Below are positions 25,123 to 32,356 of a stretch of DNA of 64,000 nt, piece after piece. Below the pieces are notes generated by a model, which saw nothing but the letters and a program-made list of their open reading frames with translations, had not been told where the DNA came from and ran no database searches. The translations under genes and the position numbers were made by a program. The DNA comes from Streptomyces chumphonensis. GTDB lineage: Bacteria; Actinomycetota; Actinomycetes; Streptomycetales; Streptomycetaceae. Each line of letters opens with the position of its first letter. Position 1 is the stretch's first letter. The stretch covers positions 62,001 through 126,000 of the forward strand of contig NZ_JACXYU010000003.1 in the NCBI RefSeq assembly GCF_014779715.1. Direction: 5' to 3'.

Positions 25123-26279
25123 TGAGGGTCCTGCACGTCATCACCGGCCTGGGCGTCGGCGGGGCCGAGCAGCAACTGCGGCTGCTCCTGCGGCACCTGC
25201 CGGTGGGCTGCGACGTCGTCGCCCTCACCAACCCCGGCCGCGTCGCCGAGGGCATCAGACGGGACGGACACCGCGTCGCCCACCTGGGCATGACGGGAAA
25301 CCGCGACCTGTCCGCCCTGCCCCGCCTGACCCGGCTGATCCGGGACGGCGGCTACGACCTCGTCCACACCCACCTCTACCGGGCCTGCGTGTACGGCAGG
25401 ACGGCCGCCCGGATGGCGGGCGTCCGGGCCGTCGTGGCCACGGAGCACTCCCTGGGCAGCGCCCAGATCGAGGGGCGCCCGCTCACCCGTTCCGCCCGCG
25501 CCCTGTACCTGGCCAGCGAACGCCTGGGCGGCGCCACCGTCGCCGTCTCGGAGACCGTGGCCCGCAGACTGCGCGACTGGGGCGTGCCGGGACAGCGCAT
25601 CGAGACCGTCCCCAACGGCATCGAGCCCGCCCGCTTCCGCTTCCACCCCGCCGCCCGGCGCCGCGCCCGTGCCCTGCTGGGCCTGCCGCGGGACGCCTTC
25701 GTCGTCGGCGGTGTCGGGCGGCTGGTGCCGGGCAAGCGGTTCGACGTCCTGGTGCGGGCCGTGGCCGCGCTGCCGGACGCCCGGCTGGTCCTGGTGGGCG
25801 ACGGCCCGCAGCGCGACGCCCTCCTGCGGCTGGCCGCCGCACTGGGCGCCGCCGAGCGCGTCGTGCTCACCGGTGAGCGGGACGGCGCGGTGGCCGAGCA
25901 CGGCGGCGCCGAGCCGGGGCTCCCCGCCCTGCTGTCCGCGATGGACGTCTTCGTCTCCTCCTCCCCGGAGGAGTCGTTCGGCCTGGCCGCCCTGGAGGCG
26001 CTCGCCGCCGGCCTGCCCGTCCGGCACGTCACCTGCCCCGCCGTGGACGAACTGCCCGCGTCCGCCGCGCCCGACGCCCGGCGCATCCGCCCCGGCGTCC
26101 CCGAACTCGTCGCCGAGCTGCGGGCCGTGCGGGACGAGGCGCTGCCGCGCCGGCCCGTCCCCGCCGCCGTCCGCCGCTACGACATCGCCCGCAGCGCCGA
26201 CCGGCTGATGGACGTCTACACCTCCGTCAGCGCCCGCGTCGACGCCGCTCCCCTCCGTCCCGCTCCCGCCCCGAGGTGA
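25122..26279 (+). CDS. GT4-family glycosyltransferase
   Basis: 385 residues, GT-B fold: MRVLHVITGLGVGGAEQQLR at the N terminus, YDLVHTHLYRACVYGRTAA, ETVPNGIEPARF, GVGRLVPGKRFDVLVRAV, LVLVGDGPQRD and the EX7E motif in SSSPEESFGLAALEALAAG. It extends the repeat unit on the cytoplasmic side. Its ATG overlaps the deacetylase stop (TGATG). It is only distantly similar to the GT4 enzyme that opens the operon, so the repeat unit contains at least three sugars (one phospho-sugar plus two). Confidence 0.92.
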   Translation: MRVLHVITGLGVGGAEQQLRLLLRHLPVGCDVVALTNPGRVAEGIRRDGHRVAHLGMTGNRDLSALPRLTRLIRDGGYDLVHTHLYRACVYGRTAARMAGVRAVVATEHSLGSAQIEGRPLTRSARALYLASERLGGATVAVSETVARRLRDWGVPGQRIETVPNGIEPARFRFHPAARRRARALLGLPRDAFVVGGVGRLVPGKRFDVLVRAVAALPDARLVLVGDGPQRDALLRLAAALGAAERVVLTGERDGAVAEHGGAEPGLPALLSAMDVFVSSSPEESFGLAALEALAAGLPVRHVTCPAVDELPASAAPDARRIRPGVPELVAELRAVRDEALPRRPVPAAVRRYDIARSADRLMDVYTSVSARVDAAPLRPAPAPR

Positions 26280-26285
26280 ACCGGC

Positions 26286-27209
26286 ATGCCCGCCACCGAC
26301 ACCACCAACACCACCAACACCACCGAGACCACCCGGAAGACCAAGCCGACCAAGCCGACCAAGACGGCCAAGCCGAACCGGGCGGCCAGGACCACCAGGA
26401 CGCCGGACGCCGAGAGCACCTCCCCGGGCCGGCCCACCGAGCCCGCCACCACCGGTCCCCGGCCCGGCACCCGGCCCGACGGCGAGCCCGGCACCGCGAC
26501 CGCCGCACCCGGCTACGACCCGCCCCGACTACGGGACCGGGCCCTCGGCACCCTGCTGCGTGCGGTGCGGCTGCTCCGGCGGGCCCTCGTCCGCCGGCCC
26601 CGGCCGCCGCGCCGCCTGGCGCGTCGGCTCCCCCGTCCCCCGAGGTGGTGGCCGCTGCCCGCCTGCGTCCTGCTGGGCCTCCTCGCGGGGGGCGGTTGGG
26701 GCACGCTGAGCACCCCGCAGTACACGGCCACCGGCTACGTGGTCGTCGTGCCGGGGGAGAAGTCCGATCCGACGTCCGCGCTGGGCTTCGCCCAGGCGTA
26801 CGGGCGGCTGGCCACCAGCGGTGCCGTCCTCGCCGCCGCGCAGCGGGCCGCCGAGGTCCCGGCCGGCACGCTGCGCGAGAGCGTGCGCTCGGCCACCTCG
26901 CCCGACGCTCCGATGATCGAGGTCACCGGCACCGCGACCGGTCCCGGGGCCGCCGCCGAACGGGCCAACGCCGTCGCCGAGGCACTCGCCGCGAACGGCA
27001 ACACCTCGGCCAAGCGCACCGGCGTCGAACTCGTGCTCTTCGCCCGGGCCCTGCCGCCCGCGGCACCGTCCTCGCCCTCCGCCCCGCTGGCGGCGGCCGT
27101 CGGCGCGGCGGCCGGCGGGCTGGTGGGCGGGCTGACGCTGCTCGCCCGGCCGCGTGCGGCCACCCGCCCCGAGGAGTCGGCCCCACCGGCGGGGGAGGGC
27201 ACCCGATGA
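26286..27209 (+). CDS. Wzz/chain-length-determinant-like membrane protein without kinase domain
   Basis: 307 residues. A Thr/Lys/Pro-rich low-complexity N terminus (TTNTTNTTETT, then TKPTKPTKTAK) of about 110 residues precedes a membrane segment (WWPLPACVLLGLLAGGGWG), an extracytoplasmic part with YTATGYVVVVPGEK and ALGFAQAYGRLATS typical of Wzz/capsular copolymerases, and a second membrane segment near the C terminus (LAAAVGAAAGGLVGGLTLLA). It probably sets polymer length together with the polymerase. The tyrosine-kinase domain that many Gram-positive copolymerases carry is absent. The stop overlaps the next ATG (ATGA). Confidence 0.82.
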   Translation: MPATDTTNTTNTTETTRKTKPTKPTKTAKPNRAARTTRTPDAESTSPGRPTEPATTGPRPGTRPDGEPGTATAAPGYDPPRLRDRALGTLLRAVRLLRRALVRRPRPPRRLARRLPRPPRWWPLPACVLLGLLAGGGWGTLSTPQYTATGYVVVVPGEKSDPTSALGFAQAYGRLATSGAVLAAAQRAAEVPAGTLRESVRSATSPDAPMIEVTGTATGPGAAAERANAVAEALAANGNTSAKRTGVELVLFARALPPAAPSSPSAPLAAAVGAAAGGLVGGLTLLARPRAATRPEESAPPAGEGTR

Positions 27210-28363
27210 CGCGGCAGCCGGCGGCGGACCCCGTCACGGTGAGCCTGTGCCGCGACCCGGCGGAGTTCGCCGCCCTCGGTCCCCAGTGGGACGCGCTGCA
27301 CCGGCGCAGCCCGGCCGCCACCCCGTTCCAGAGCCACGCCTGGCTGCACTCGTGGTGGCTCTCCTACGGACGCCCGGGCCGCCTGCGGCTCGTGCTGGTG
27401 CGGCGGGGCGCGCGGCTCGTCGGCGCCGCACCACTGATGCTGGCCTACCGCCCGCTCCCCGCCCTGGTCCCCCTGGGCGGCGGCATCTCGGACTTCTTCG
27501 ACGTGCTCCTCGACACGGACTGCCCCGGAGCCCGCACGGCGCTCCTGCGCGGACTGCACCGGGCGTCGGGCTCGGCCGTGATCGACCTGCGCGAGGTGCG
27601 GCCCGGGTCGCTGACCGAGACGTTGTTCCGCCACTGGCCCGGCCCGCGCAGCCGGCTGTGCGACTCGGAGTGCCTGGAACTGCCCGGCGTCGGCCTGGAG
27701 CAGCTGCTGAACCGGCTCTCCGGGAGGGCCGCGCGCCGCTTCCGCGCCAAACTGCGCAAACTCGACGCCCTCGGCATCGAGGAACGGCCCGTGCCCGCCG
27801 CCGAGGTGCCCGCGGCCGTCGGCAACCTGCTGCGGCTGCACGCCCTCCAGTGGCACGGCCGGGGGGTGACGCCCGAGCACCTGCGGCCGCGCTTCGCCGA
27901 GCACCTGACGCGTGCCGTCGGCGGCATGGTGGGCGCGGGGGACGCCGTGGTGACGGAGTACCGGATGGACGGGGAGGTCGTCGCCTCCGACGTCACCCTG
28001 ATGTCCGACGAGTTGGCCGGCGGCTACCTGTACGGCGCGCACCCGAGGCTGCGGGAGAACAAGGTCGACATCACCACCATGCTGCTGCGGCACGACACCC
28101 GGCACGTCACGGCGTCCGGGCGGCGGGTGCTCAGCCTGCTGCGCGGCACCGAGCCCTACAAGCTGCACTGGCGGCCGGAGACGGTCACCAACCAGCGGTT
28201 CCTGCTGGCGCGTCGGCGCCTGGCCCCGGCGCTGCGGATGCTCACGGCCGGCGCGTCGGGCCGCGCGGTCGCGGCCTCGGCGGCCCGGGCCCGGATGCCC
28301 GCCGTGCGGGCCTGGCGTGCCCGGCTGCGCGGCGCCCGCACGCCCGCCCCCGAGCCGGGCTGA
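27206..28363 (+). CDS. GNAT/FemAB-like (CelD/BcsL-type) acyltransferase
   Basis: 385 residues. PFQSHAWLHSWWLSYGRPG at the N terminus, GGGISDFFDVLLDTDCPGA, RRFRAKLRKLDALG and the C-terminal GGYLYGAHPRLRENKVDITT...LLRGTEPYKLHWRPE block are typical of the acetyltransferase-6 group found in polysaccharide clusters. It may transfer an acyl or aminoacyl group to a sugar of the repeat unit. It is the last gene of the operon, coupled by ATGA overlap, and is followed by a strong hairpin. The C-terminal 50 residues are basic and low in complexity. Confidence 0.85.
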   Translation: MTRQPAADPVTVSLCRDPAEFAALGPQWDALHRRSPAATPFQSHAWLHSWWLSYGRPGRLRLVLVRRGARLVGAAPLMLAYRPLPALVPLGGGISDFFDVLLDTDCPGARTALLRGLHRASGSAVIDLREVRPGSLTETLFRHWPGPRSRLCDSECLELPGVGLEQLLNRLSGRAARRFRAKLRKLDALGIEERPVPAAEVPAAVGNLLRLHALQWHGRGVTPEHLRPRFAEHLTRAVGGMVGAGDAVVTEYRMDGEVVASDVTLMSDELAGGYLYGAHPRLRENKVDITTMLLRHDTRHVTASGRRVLSLLRGTEPYKLHWRPETVTNQRFLLARRRLAPALRMLTAGASGRAVAASAARARMPAVRAWRARLRGARTPAPEPG

Positions 28364-28373
28364 CGCCGCGGCG

Positions 28374-28403
28374 GGGCCCCGGGGCGTGGCGGCCCCGGGG
28401 CCC
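28374..28403. terminator. Bidirectional terminator at the end of the exopolysaccharide operon
   Basis: An 11-bp perfect stem (28374-28384 with 28393-28403) with an 8-base loop lies between the convergent acyltransferase and glycosidase genes. Confidence 0.7.
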
Positions 28404-28422
28404 GGTCGGGTTCAGCGCAGGT

Positions 28423-29775
28423 TCAGCGGCCGTCGCGGCCGAAGGTGAGGGTCGTGCCCGGCCGGTCCGGGAACAGGCACACCCGGCGCTCGCCGATCCA
28501 CCGCTCCAGCCAGTCTCCGAACTCCAGGGCGACGCAGCCGGGCTCCTCCGGGCGTCCCGCGACCTCGTCGGGCCGGGCCGTGGCGGACGGCTCGGGTGTG
28601 CCGGACGGTGCGGAGACGTCCGGCAGGCCGTACAGCGCCTCCCGGAAGACGGCGGAGGAGCGCGGGTTGCTGCGGCACTGCCACACGCCGTGCGGGCAGT
28701 AGTCGGTGACGGTCTGGTAGACGGGCCGGTGCCGGTCGAACCACTCCAGCATGCCCCGCATGTAGGCGGGGTTGTCCCCGTTGCGGAACAGGCCCCACTC
28801 CGGGAAGGAGATCGGCTTGCCGCGCGCGGCGGCGAAGTCCACGTGGTGCTGGAGGCCGTAGGGCTGGGTCACGTGGTCGGTGAAGTCGGCGCCGGGCGGC
28901 TGGTCGTACGCGTCCAGGCCGATGATGTCCACGACGTCGTCGCCCGGGTAGCAGCGGGGCCACGGGACGGCGTCCCGGCCCCGGCTGGGGGTGAAGTCGA
29001 AGCGGAACTCCTGGCCGGGCACCGCGCGCATCGTGGTGACGATCCGTCGCCAGTACGCCTTCCAGGCGTGCGGGTCGGGTGCGCAGCGGTGGGTGTAGGT
29101 GGTGCCGTTCATCTCCCAGCCGAGGACGAGGACGGTGTCCTCGGCCCCCAGGCGCACGAGACGCTCGGCGAGGGTGCGGAAGTGGTGGTCGAAGTCGCCG
29201 CGCGCGGCCGTCCGCAGCAGCCGCCGGACCTCGGCGTCGCCCACGCCCGCCTCGTTCCGCTCGAACATCGGCACGTTGAGCACCAGCATCCGGTCGGCGT
29301 CCGCCCGGCGCCACCGCGCCCAGGGGCGCAGGAACTCGGGCCTGCCCTCGATGTTCACCCACAGGTCGCCGGGCAGGTAGGTGTGCCCGACGCGCAGTTC
29401 GGTGCCGCCGAGCCAGCGTTCCAGCTCGGCGATGCGCCGCACGCCGCGCGGCCCGGAGTCGAGGAAGGCGCCGATCGCGGTCCTGCCGGAGCCGGGCGGG
29501 GGCGTGTCGCCGGGCGGGCTGGGGACCGCGGGCGGGCTCGGGGGGTCGGGGGGTGTCGGCTTGGGCGGGGTCGGCGGCGGGGAGGGCGCGGACGGGGTGG
29601 CGACGGGGCCGGGGGCCGCGTTGCGGGCGTCGTCGTTCCCGGCCTCGTCGCCCCACGGCACCACGAGGGTGCCGAGGAGCAGGCCGGCCACGACGGCACC
29701 GGCGCAGACACCGGCCGCACGGCGCCTCGGGCGGGAGTGGGGGGCTCCTTGCGGACGCCCCTTTCGGGCACGCAT
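28423..29775 (-). CDS. Secreted or membrane-anchored GH26-like glycoside hydrolase
   Basis: 450 residues. A basic N terminus and a hydrophobic segment (about 21-40, AGVCAGAVVAGLLLGTLVVP) form a signal or anchor; residues 58-96 are a Pro-rich spacer; the catalytic domain follows. The clan-A pattern VLGWEMNG gives Glu221 as acid/base and PISFPEWGLF gives Glu326 as nucleophile, with DIIGLDAYDQP between them, as in GH26 mannanase-like enzymes. It faces the exopolysaccharide operon and lies downstream of the GGDEF gene on the same strand. A role in trimming or releasing the polymer is inferred from position; the substrate is unknown. Confidence 0.8.
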   Translation of the reverse strand: MRARKGRPQGAPHSRPRRRAAGVCAGAVVAGLLLGTLVVPWGDEAGNDDARNAAPGPVATPSAPSPPPTPPKPTPPDPPSPPAVPSPPGDTPPPGSGRTAIGAFLDSGPRGVRRIAELERWLGGTELRVGHTYLPGDLWVNIEGRPEFLRPWARWRRADADRMLVLNVPMFERNEAGVGDAEVRRLLRTAARGDFDHHFRTLAERLVRLGAEDTVLVLGWEMNGTTYTHRCAPDPHAWKAYWRRIVTTMRAVPGQEFRFDFTPSRGRDAVPWPRCYPGDDVVDIIGLDAYDQPPGADFTDHVTQPYGLQHHVDFAAARGKPISFPEWGLFRNGDNPAYMRGMLEWFDRHRPVYQTVTDYCPHGVWQCRSNPRSSAVFREALYGLPDVSAPSGTPEPSATARPDEVAGRPEEPGCVALEFGDWLERWIGERRVCLFPDRPGTTLTFGRDGR

Positions 29776-29920
29776 GATCCGACAGTAGGCACGGGTGGAC
29801 GGACCGTGTCCGGCCCGGGGCGCCGCCGTTGGGCCATCGGTGCCCCGCGTCCCCCGGTCGGCGCAGGCGGCGTCCGGACGCGCGCCCCCGCGCGGCGTAC
29901 CCGGGCCGGGCGGACGCGGG

Positions 29921-30796
29921 TCAGCCGGACCGGGGGGCCTCGGGGGCCTCGTCGAGCAGCCGTCCGAGGATGTCCCGCAGGTGCGTCGCCGAGGCCACCG
30001 AGAGCACCAGTTCCGTCCCGTCCTGCTGGGCGGTGTGGCCGAGGGCGGCCAGCGGTATCCGGACCTGCCGGGGGTGTTCCGCGCGACCCTCCGTCCGGGC
30101 TGGCGTGCGACCGGGCCGGTCCGGTTCCGGGCGCCGACACCGCGCGCCCAGTGCGGGCCGTGACTCCCTGACCTGGTCGCCGCCCGCGCGCTTGGCCGCG
30201 CGCAGGGCGACGTCGCAGTCCAGAAGCAGGTCGAACAGCTCGTCCTCCGGGCGTCCCAGCGGCACCCGTCCGGCCACTCCCATGGACACCGTCTGGCCGG
30301 TCAGCGCGACGGAGGCGTCGCGGCTCGTGCGGACGCCGATGGTACGCCCGCGCACGGCCTCCAGCGCGCGTCCGGCGGCCCGCCGGGCGGCGTCCACTCC
30401 GCTGTGCGGGAGCAGCACCAGGAACTCGTCACCCGTGTGCCCGCCGTACCGCCCGACGACGGCGCCCTCGATCCGGCCGAGCACCTCGGCGGTGGCCTTG
30501 AGCACCTCGTCGCCCGCGACGTGCCCGTAGGTGTCGTTGACGCTCTTGAAGCGGTCCAGGTCGGCGAGGACCAGCGCCAGGGGGCTGCGTTCGTCACGCG
30601 CCCGGGCCAGGGCGGCTAAGGCCCGGTTCTCCCACGCCTGGCGGTCGAGCACGCCCGTGAGCCCGTCGACGAAGTTCCGCCCGCAGGAGGGGCAGCGCGG
30701 TGCTTCGGGTGCCACGGGGGCGTGCCGGTCCTGCGGTGGGGCGCCGTGCGCGCCGTGCGCGGGCGCGCCGTTGACTGTCCTCGGAGCGGTCCTCAT
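29921..30796 (-). CDS. GGDEF-domain protein with an altered signature motif (putative diguanylate cyclase)
   Basis: 291 residues, no membrane segment. A single CPSC pair precedes DGLTGVLDRQAWE (residue 44 onward), which opens the GGDEF domain; LADLDRFKSVNDTYGH carries the metal and substrate residues. The signature reads RYGGHTGDEFLVLLP: the usual GGDEF loop contains three extra residues, HTG (120-122). The inhibitory RxxD site upstream is absent. It may therefore be an altered or inactive cyclase or a c-di-GMP/GTP-binding protein. The C-terminal 85 residues show no known domain. The 145-base gap to the glycosidase gene allows co-transcription. Its promoter region is shared with the EspR-like cassette. 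Confidence 0.85.
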   Translation of the reverse strand: MRTAPRTVNGAPAHGAHGAPPQDRHAPVAPEAPRCPSCGRNFVDGLTGVLDRQAWENRALAALARARDERSPLALVLADLDRFKSVNDTYGHVAGDEVLKATAEVLGRIEGAVVGRYGGHTGDEFLVLLPHSGVDAARRAAGRALEAVRGRTIGVRTSRDASVALTGQTVSMGVAGRVPLGRPEDELFDLLLDCDVALRAAKRAGGDQVRESRPALGARCRRPEPDRPGRTPARTEGRAEHPRQVRIPLAALGHTAQQDGTELVLSVASATHLRDILGRLLDEAPEAPRSG

Positions 30797-30935
30797 CGAT
30801 CCCCTCTTCCCCGCGGCCGGCGCGCCCGAGGCCCGTGGGCGAGCGGGGCCGTACCGGCGTCTCTTCGTGACGGTGTTCGAACGGTGCTGCGGGCGGGCCG
30901 TGCCGAGCCGGGGGGCGGCCGTGTGCCGGGGGGTG

Positions 30936-30965
30936 AACGTACGGCCGTTCGTGGCTTACTTTCAA
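30936..30965 (-). promoter_or_regulatory. Predicted promoter of the GGDEF gene
   Basis: On the - strand TTGAAA (30965-30960), an 18-base spacer and TACGTT (30941-30936). The -35 overlaps the edge of the left 15-bp palindrome, mirroring the arrangement on the other side. The predicted leader is about 130 bases. Confidence 0.4.
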
Positions 30966-30976
30966 CCAGTAGTTGA
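30962..30976. promoter_or_regulatory. Left copy of a 15-bp palindromic operator
   Basis: TCAACCAGTAGTTGA: half-sites TCAAC and GTTGA around a 5-base centre. It is the exact reverse complement of the copy at 31020-31034. It abuts the predicted -35 of the GGDEF gene. Likely bound by the EspR-like regulator encoded next to it. Confidence 0.7.
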
Positions 30977-31019
30977 TCCCGTGCGCTGTGTGAGTCTAGA
31001 CGCGGAAGCGGCCTGCGTG

Positions 31020-31034
31020 TCAACTACTGGTTGA
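31020..31034. promoter_or_regulatory. Right copy of the 15-bp palindromic operator
   Basis: TCAACTACTGGTTGA, the exact reverse complement of the left copy; the centres are 58 bp apart. It ends one base before the predicted -35 (TTGCCA) of the cassette. Two separated sites fit the looping/dimer-of-dimers binding described for EspR. Confidence 0.7.
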
Positions 31035-31062
31035 TTGCCAGAAATTGATGGAACGTTAGGAT
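31035..31062 (+). promoter_or_regulatory. Predicted promoter of the EspR-like/ImmA cassette
   Basis: TTGCCA (31035-31040), a 16-base spacer and TAGGAT (31057-31062), close to the Streptomyces housekeeping consensus. The start codon at 31098 leaves a leader of about 28 bases, with a GGGAGGGGTGAGG ribosome-binding region. Confidence 0.6.
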
Positions 31063-31097
31063 GCGTTCCTGCATGCGGGCGGGAGGGGTGAGGTGCG

Positions 31098-31655
31098 ATG
31101 CCCGACACCACCGAGAACACCGAGAACACCGAGAACTCCGGGAACACCGAGAACACCGGGAACGACAACGCCGGAACCACCGAGGACGCCGACGGCAAGG
31201 GCCTGCCGACGCTCGCGGCCCGGCTCAACCGGCTGTTCGGGACGATCCGCCCGGAAGGGCCCCGGGGCCGTACCTACACCAACGACGAAGTGGCCCTCTC
31301 CGTCAAGGAGTCCAACCCGCACATCAGGGTGGGCGGCGCCTACCTCTCCGCGCTGCGCACCGGCACCAAGAAGAACCCCTCCACCGAACTGCTCGCCGCG
31401 CTCGCCCGCTTCTTCGGCGTGCCCGCCTCCTACTTCCTGGACGAGGCGACCGCCGTCCAGACCGACGCCGAGCTGGCCCTCGCCCAGGTCGCCCACAACC
31501 TCGGTGTGCGCAAACTCGCACTCCGCGCACTGGAGTTGACGCCCGAAGGGCTCGCGGCGGTGACCCGTATCGTCGAACATGTGCTGGACGGCGACATCGA
31601 GGGCACGGACACCGGCGGGCCCGGGGCCGCGCCGCCCGGGCGCCCCGCCCCGTGA
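31098..31655 (+). CDS. EspR-like XRE-family transcriptional regulator
   Basis: 185 residues. The core, LAARLNRLFGTIRPEGPRG to about residue 150, matches mycobacterial EspR in layout (LAARLNRLF, then VGGAYLSALRTGTKKNPS as recognition helix region, LLAALARFFGVPASYFLDE, and a C-terminal dimerisation helix pair RKLALRALELTPEGLAAV). EspR is a DNA-looping regulator in M. tuberculosis. The first 35 residues are a repetitive Thr-Glu-Asn stretch encoded by 9-base repeats, and the last 30 are Gly/Pro-rich. The ATG is preceded by GGGTGAGG. It heads a four-gene cassette and probably binds the twin palindromes upstream, thus regulating itself and the divergent GGDEF gene. Confidence 0.88.
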   Translation: MPDTTENTENTENSGNTENTGNDNAGTTEDADGKGLPTLAARLNRLFGTIRPEGPRGRTYTNDEVALSVKESNPHIRVGGAYLSALRTGTKKNPSTELLAALARFFGVPASYFLDEATAVQTDAELALAQVAHNLGVRKLALRALELTPEGLAAVTRIVEHVLDGDIEGTDTGGPGAAPPGRPAP

Positions 31656-31714
31656 AGGGGGCACCCCGTCGGCAGTCCGGCACGGAAGGGCAGGGAACGC
31701 GGCATGGTGACCCG

Positions 31715-32356
31715 GTGAACATCAAGACCATGCGCCGCAGCTGCGCGGCGTTGGTCAAGGACCTCGACCTGCCGCTCCCGGCCGAGCCGGAGGAGGTCGT
31801 CGCGGCCCTGTGCGCTCGGATGCGCCAGCGGCTCGGCCGGGCGGTCCACCACCGGCTGGTCGCCTTCCCGCCGGACACGGTCAGCGGCCTGTGGGTGGCC
31901 ACCGACGACGCCCACTTCATCCTGTGCGAGGAACGCACCAGCCCCTGGCACCAACTGCTGATCACCTGCCACGAGTTCTGGCACATAGAGGCCGACCACC
32001 GGGCCACGCCCGGGGCGGAGGAGACCACCGACGCCCTGCTGTTCCCCTCGCTCGACCCCGGCACGGTCGGACGCATCGTCGCCCGGCGCACCCACTGCAC
32101 CGCCGAGGAGGAGCAGGAGGCCGACTTCTTCGCCTCCCTGCTCATGGCCAGGGTCAGCCGCTGGCTGCCCCGGCGCACGTGGCCGGTCCCACCCTCGGCC
32201 GCCGCCGTCGTGGACCGGCTGGAGAACACCCTCGGACGCCCCACCGACGGCCGCCCCGCCGACACCGCGCCTCCGCACGCCCCGGCCCGCGACGCCACGC
32301 CCGGGCAGGCACCGGACGACCGGGGCGCGGACGTCGCACCCGGGCGGACCCGGTGA
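31715..32356 (+). CDS. ImmA/IrrE-type zinc metallopeptidase
   Basis: 213 residues. The motif CHEFWHIEADH supplies HExxH, and EEEQEADFFASLLMAR supplies the third ligand region, the pair that defines the ImmA/IrrE family. Family members cleave a partner XRE repressor (ImmA-ImmR in ICEBs1, IrrE-DdrO in Deinococcus), so the obvious target is the EspR-like protein encoded just upstream. GTG 31715 was preferred over ATG 31730 because GGCAGGGAACG lies at a workable distance. The C-terminal 45 residues are Pro/Asp-rich and look unstructured. Its stop overlaps the next GTG (GTGA). Cleavage itself is inferred. Confidence 0.85.
   Translation: MNIKTMRRSCAALVKDLDLPLPAEPEEVVAALCARMRQRLGRAVHHRLVAFPPDTVSGLWVATDDAHFILCEERTSPWHQLLITCHEFWHIEADHRATPGAEETTDALLFPSLDPGTVGRIVARRTHCTAEEEQEADFFASLLMARVSRWLPRRTWPVPPSAAAVVDRLENTLGRPTDGRPADTAPPHAPARDATPGQAPDDRGADVAPGRTR

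Noticed and set aside
31715..32356. Classical toxin-antitoxin interpretation of the XRE/ImmA pair
   Set aside because: The HExxH peptidase, the membrane protein and the flavoprotein fit a protease-regulated switch better; there is no toxin-like nuclease or RES/Fic domain.
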